A DNA stretch of 64,000 nucleotides from Liopterus haemorrhoidalis (taxonomy: Eukaryota > Arthropoda > Insecta > Coleoptera > Dytiscidae). Where the stretch lies: the NCBI GenBank assembly GCA_963971575.1, contig OZ020622.1:13182279-13246278 (forward strand). The letters run 5' to 3'. The notes beneath the pieces are model-generated. The model made no database searches. It was not told where the DNA came from and was given only the letters and a program-made list of their open reading frames with translations. Position 1 is the stretch's first letter. The number at the start of each line of letters is the position of its first letter. A program made the translations under genes and the position numbers. Below are positions 59,931 through 64,000 of the stretch, piece by piece.

Positions 59931-60974
59931 CAGGGGGTCTATTCTGTAACTTCTCGACAGTCACATGCACAGTATCGTGTTGCCTATGCACATTACACTG
60001 TCATCGTATAGTGTTACTTTGTGTTTGAAAGTGTCGAAAGTAAATGTGGTCATTTTGAAATTTTGACGTACTGTGACAGAATAAACTTTGAGGTTATTAG
60101 ACAGTATATACAATGCACATATATGTACATAACACAGTATATACATTGATATTAGTTAATATTGTCATGTTATAAATCTGGCCAGGTATACCTACTAAAA
60201 GATATGACATATTCTGACCTGAATTTTTTCTGCCCCGTAACAGTTAATATAATTTGTTTAAAATAACTCTAATAATAATTATTGTAGCAGGATTTTATGC
60301 AAACTTCCCTTCCAGCAGGTAGTATTCAGGAGGTTGACTTGTTTCTCTTAATTCATGACGTCATGCTAATCCTTTATAGAAATTTGGAATTTCCATCTAA
60401 TCCCCTAAATAACATTTACTCAATGAATACATTCTCTACCCCCTACAAAAAATTGTGCAAAACCGCACGACGGTATATTTAGATTATATTGTTTTTGTTT
60501 TTATGGTTTTATTAGGATTTTTATTTTATAATATATTTTATGACATGTATTTTATTTTTATTTTATAAATTAAAATATTCATTGACATATCCCCTTGTCT
60601 CTTCCTCTTCCAATTCATCCAACTTCAAATATAATAAGTCCTGCGGCCATAACTACAACATTTAAGATAAAAAACAACAAAAATATACATATTTCCATAT
60701 ATAAAACACATTTTAAATCATACTAACCTCAAAATAAGTAAATCAATATATTCAAATTAAACGTAAACAACTTTCAAAAGTCTAAAAACAATATCTCTTT
60801 CCAAAAACGACACGTTCGTACGTGTCGTCTCAAAATCAACACAATACTGCACTATCACACAATAAGTGCACTATCGATAAGTTACAGAATACCAACGCGA
60901 CGTGTTGAAAACTGGCACTTTCAACACGATACTGTAAAAGCGATTGTCGAAATGCTTACAGAATAGACCCCCTG
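59931..60974. mobile_element. TIR element with cagggggtctattctgtaa ends
   Basis: 1044 bp; left cagggggtctattctgtaac and right ttacagaatagaccccctg. Subterminal inverted similarity continues (tcgacagtc / gattgtcga; acgtgtcg). The small + frame at 60297 is unrecognised. No clear target duplication, superfamily unknown. Confidence 0.7.
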
Positions 60975-61475
60975 TTTTCACCACGGTGTGTCAGATCTGT
61001 GAGCGCGTTTTAACATTTTAAAATTCCTCAACAACGAATTAGAGAATAAAGCAATGGGAATTAACGAACATGAATTTAAACAAATAGTGAAAACAGCAAA
61101 TACCTAATAAACATATATAAATAAATCATTGAATGATGAACATAACTCTAATCAGGGTGATCATATATAATCAACACTAATCAACTAATTAATAATCGCT
61201 CTAATTACATAATTAGAGCTTATCTCACCATGTTCCACTGTTCAATCACATTTAGGTTATTTAAAAGTATGCATGTTATTGTATGATTTGCAATTTAAAT
61301 GGACGTTAATAGGACAAAACAGAGCGAAATCATCAACCAACTGATCATCCCCAAATTTTCTCCAATATGTGGAATTTTAACAATAGATTATATTTTTTCA
61401 ATATGGAAAATTGTTGGATTAAATTCAATATTGCATTTTACATTTACATTTATTTTTATCTAATTTATCTCCTAA
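60975..61475. other. AT-rich spacer with a hairpin
   Basis: gctctaattacataattagagc at 61198-61219 is a short perfect hairpin. Nothing else recognised. Confidence 0.4.
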
Positions 61476-62015
61476 AGCGTGTTCTACATTATACAAATCT
61501 CATCAAATTTTCATACTTATTTCTTTGACTAGAACTTGTACTAGAAATAAATCAGTGAAATTGTACAGTGTAGAACACGGTATGTAGTCAAGGTCAACTT
61601 TATTCAAAACTAGATTTGATCCAACTATTCTTGAAAACACATCCAACTTGGAACTCGGTGCATGCGCAGTAGACAGTTTTAACAATAGTACCAACATTAA
61701 AATTACGCTTGTAAATATTTTGTATTACCACGTGTTTAATAGTGTTTTGTTGATCATTGGTTTGAATAAGCGAATATATAAATTGTGTTTTGTACGTAAA
61801 TCAGTAATTTTACAAATCTAATAGCTAGGTTATAAACATTTGACAAGATATGAATTATATTTTTATGTTGGTACTTTAAATGAACTGAAACACGTGTAAG
61901 AATTTCATTCTCTACCAAAAAATTGAAAAATAAATTGTATTAAAACTTTGACAACTTCTAGTTCAAAGAAAAAAGTTTAGAAAATTGATGAATAAAGTAT
62001 AATGTAGAACACGCT
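61476..62015. mobile_element. MITE with agcgtgttctacattatac ends (PIF-like)
   Basis: TIR agcgtgttctacattatac / gtataatgtagaacacgct, TAA on both sides. A further gtgtagaacacgg copy lies inside at 61563. 540 bp, no transposase. Confidence 0.75.
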
Positions 62016-62481
62016 TAATTTAATTTTATAATAATGCTAGGCTTGCTGTATTGCTGTAGTTGCGGCTTGTCTATCTTTTTCTGGATAGAGTTCATGGTAA
62101 GGATGGGAACAACTTGTTTTTCCTTTGCTTCTGGGCCATTGACTTCCTAGATTTTCGGGTCGTTTGTGACGAACAGCCGAAGAAGTTTATTTCTCCAATT
62201 GATTGGCAACCTAGTAGCTTTGACCTCAATATCCTCTACTACAAAGTTTGTTCCGTGCTTCGGGACATGGCTTACAATAAAAAAAACCGTAAACTGCTAG
62301 TCTGGAGCGCTTCTTGGTGAAGACAGAGCAGAATTTTTATCCTATCGTCTTTTCTCTCGAACACCTTCGAGAATAATGTTCTCGGTATTTCTTTATCAGT
62401 TTATTTCTAGCCTCTTAGGCCTCCGACATCCCGATCGGTAGAAAAATGTACGAGATGATGGAGAATTCATGGGCAATTTTA
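62016..62481. other. Spacer of more balanced composition
   Basis: The + frame at 62060 (e.g. FFLCFWAIDFLDFRVVCDEQ) is open for 86 codons but unrecognised. It could be a retroelement remnant. Confidence 0.3.
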
Positions 62482-63779
62482 CGAGGGTTGCCTTTTATGT
62501 TTTTACAAACGACCACTAGATGGCAATATTGAAATGTGTCATTACTATATTGGTAATATTAGACATTTGTTATTGTGAAATCAGTGGTAGCTTATAAATT
62601 GACATAGTAATTTGTTGATAGTAAGCGTTTAAAAAAATCAAGTTTGTGAAAAAAGGGATATTACTCGTGAAGATTTTCGTTGGATGATTTTTTACGATTT
62701 CAGTAAAGGCCTAACTTAACAACAATACATAGATTCGCTTCGTTCAACTTTTAGTAATGAAGCACTATCAGAAAAGACTGTTTACAATTGGTTTGCAGAA
62801 TTTCGTCGTGGTCGTGCGTCCGTCAGTGATGAATCTCGTGAAGGTCGACCAAAATCGGTTGTGATTCAAAAAAACATCGATGCTGTGTTCAAAATGATTG
62901 AAGATGATCAGTATGTGACTTACCGTTAGATAGAGGCATCCTTTGGCGTATAGCAGACTGCAATGCATTCGATTTTGCATGAACATTTAGCTGTGAAAAA
63001 GATCTGTTCCCGATGGAGTCCGCATAAATTGACCGAAGCTCAAAAAATGCTCCTATTGATTGGTGTAAGGGAATGTTAAAAGAATTCAACAAGGGCACTG
63101 CAAAATCCGTATACAACATCGTTACAAGTGACTAAACTTGGATTTATTCATGTGAACCGGAAACTAAGCAACAACCCACTGTTTGGGTCTTCCAGGATAA
63201 ACCGAAACCCACAAAAGTTGTTCATTCACGAAGCACTTCCAAGAAAATGATCGCTTGTTTCTTTGGTTATACTGGACAGGTCGCAACCATTCCTTTAGAG
63301 GATCGACGATCGTAGAACAGTTAATGCTGAATGGTATCGAATAATTTGTTTGCCAAAAGTCATCGTCAAAATCAGAAAAAAACAACCAAAAACTTCGTAT
63401 CATTATTCATCATGCCAATGCAAGCTCCCACACAGCACGTCAAACAATTGATTATTTGAAGGAGAAAAACATCGAATTAATGCCTCGTTGCCCGTATTCA
63501 CTTAATTTATCCCCTAACGACTTTTTTTTGTTCCCCAATGTCAAACAAAAAATGCGTGGACAGTGATTTTCATCACCTCAAGAAGCTGTTGAAGCCTTCG
63601 AAATCTATGTTTTTGAGATACCAACTTCAGAGTGGAAAAAAATGTTTCGAGAATTGGTTTGAACGCATGCAGAAGTATATAAATCTTAAAGGCGAATATT
63701 TTGAAAAACAATAAAACAGTTTCTTCAAAACAAAAAATTTCTTTCTTAGTTTTTGTAAAAACTTAAAAGGTAGCCCTCG
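62482..63779 (+). pseudogene. Mariner transposon M-b, second copy, dead
   Basis: TIR cgagggttgccttttatg and inverted cgagggctaccttttaag, TA on both sides, 1298 bp. Same family as 25908-27189, opposite orientation. The frame reads ALSEKTVYNWFAEFRRGRAS, SVSDESREGRPKSVV, then stops and shifts (FIHVNRKLSNNP in place of the first Asp block region). Not functional. Confidence 0.88.
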
Positions 63780-63837
63780 TAGTAGTCTTCGAATTAATAT
63801 AAATAACAATTTTATAATGTTAAATATCCCAAACTCT

Positions 63838-64000
63838 TTTTAGGGTTTTGTAGGTATGACCAAAAAACCCTTATACCGTCATTTTGTCGTCTGTCTGTCT
63901 GTCTGTCTGTCTGTTCGGCACATAGGAAAAATACTAAAATATCTAAAAAACATACCCCCCTAAAAATATAAACAAATATGTGCTCATCGAACACAAAAAT
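63838..64000 (+). mobile_element. Element B copy, cut by the window edge
   Basis: tagggttttgtaggtatgac, a short GTCT block (63885-63915), then a jump to cacataggaaaaatactaaa with about 60 bp deleted relative to the copy at 34811. It continues beyond the window. Confidence 0.8.

Overview
The window is AT-rich, intron-bearing nuclear DNA from an insect. Three features support this. There are spliced Ig-domain exons of the lachesin/DIP (Dpr-interacting protein) type. There is a dense mixture of insect-typical transposons: mariner, Tc1, pogo-like, PIF/Harbinger-like, hAT, Penelope, and RTE-, Jockey/CR1- and I-like retrotransposons, plus tRNA-derived SINEs. There are also many copies of short repeats carrying a GTCT/CAGA tetranucleotide block, as in the DINE-1/Helentron-derived elements of insects. 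A beetle is plausible, but the order cannot be fixed from this sequence. No prokaryotic-style operons, rRNA or CRISPR were seen.

The only host gene I can support lies on the + strand as three internal exons at 23770-23898, 36224-36362 and 46204-46352. They encode the end of one Ig domain and both halves of the next. Splice phases agree at both junctions (1/1 and 2/2), and the spliced frame is open for all 417 nt. Introns of 12.3 and 9.8 kb separate them. The 5' exons (signal peptide, first Ig domain, start of the second) and 3' exons (C-terminus) were not found and probably lie outside the window.

Layout. 0-7 kb: a minisatellite, element A copies, mariner remnants and three short PIF-like MITEs. 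7.7-15.3 kb: a truncated Jockey/CR1-like retrotransposon nested in element B, SINEs, a broken hAT, a hAT MITE, and a PIF/Harbinger-like element inside another retrotransposon. 16-21 kb: an I-like retrotransposon nested in an RTE-like one, then a long-TIR DNA transposon inside a retrotransposon remnant. 21.7-23.7 kb: a decayed Tc1 element ending 50 bp before exon 1. 25.9-31.3 kb: two mariners of different families. 32.9-39.1 kb: a Penelope remnant, then two inverted element B copies that bracket exon 2. 39-48.5 kb: mariner remnants, an RTE-like element, a Tc1 broken up by a foldback element and an element A, exon 3, then a mariner split by an 805-bp insertion. 49-55 kb: a pogo-like element, a second hAT MITE, a second copy of the 805-bp unit, and a hAT inside an I-like remnant. 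56.9-64 kb: a likely solo LTR, retrotransposon and TIR elements, a second mariner of the 25.9-kb family, and an element B cut by the window edge.

Every transposase or reverse transcriptase reading frame examined is truncated, frameshifted or interrupted, so none looks autonomous. No wholly new system is demonstrated. The most interesting points are the inverted element B copies around exon 2, a shared architecture in two unrelated short-element families, the 805-bp insertion with an exact 39-bp flanking duplication, and hammerhead-ribozyme-like motifs of Penelope type.
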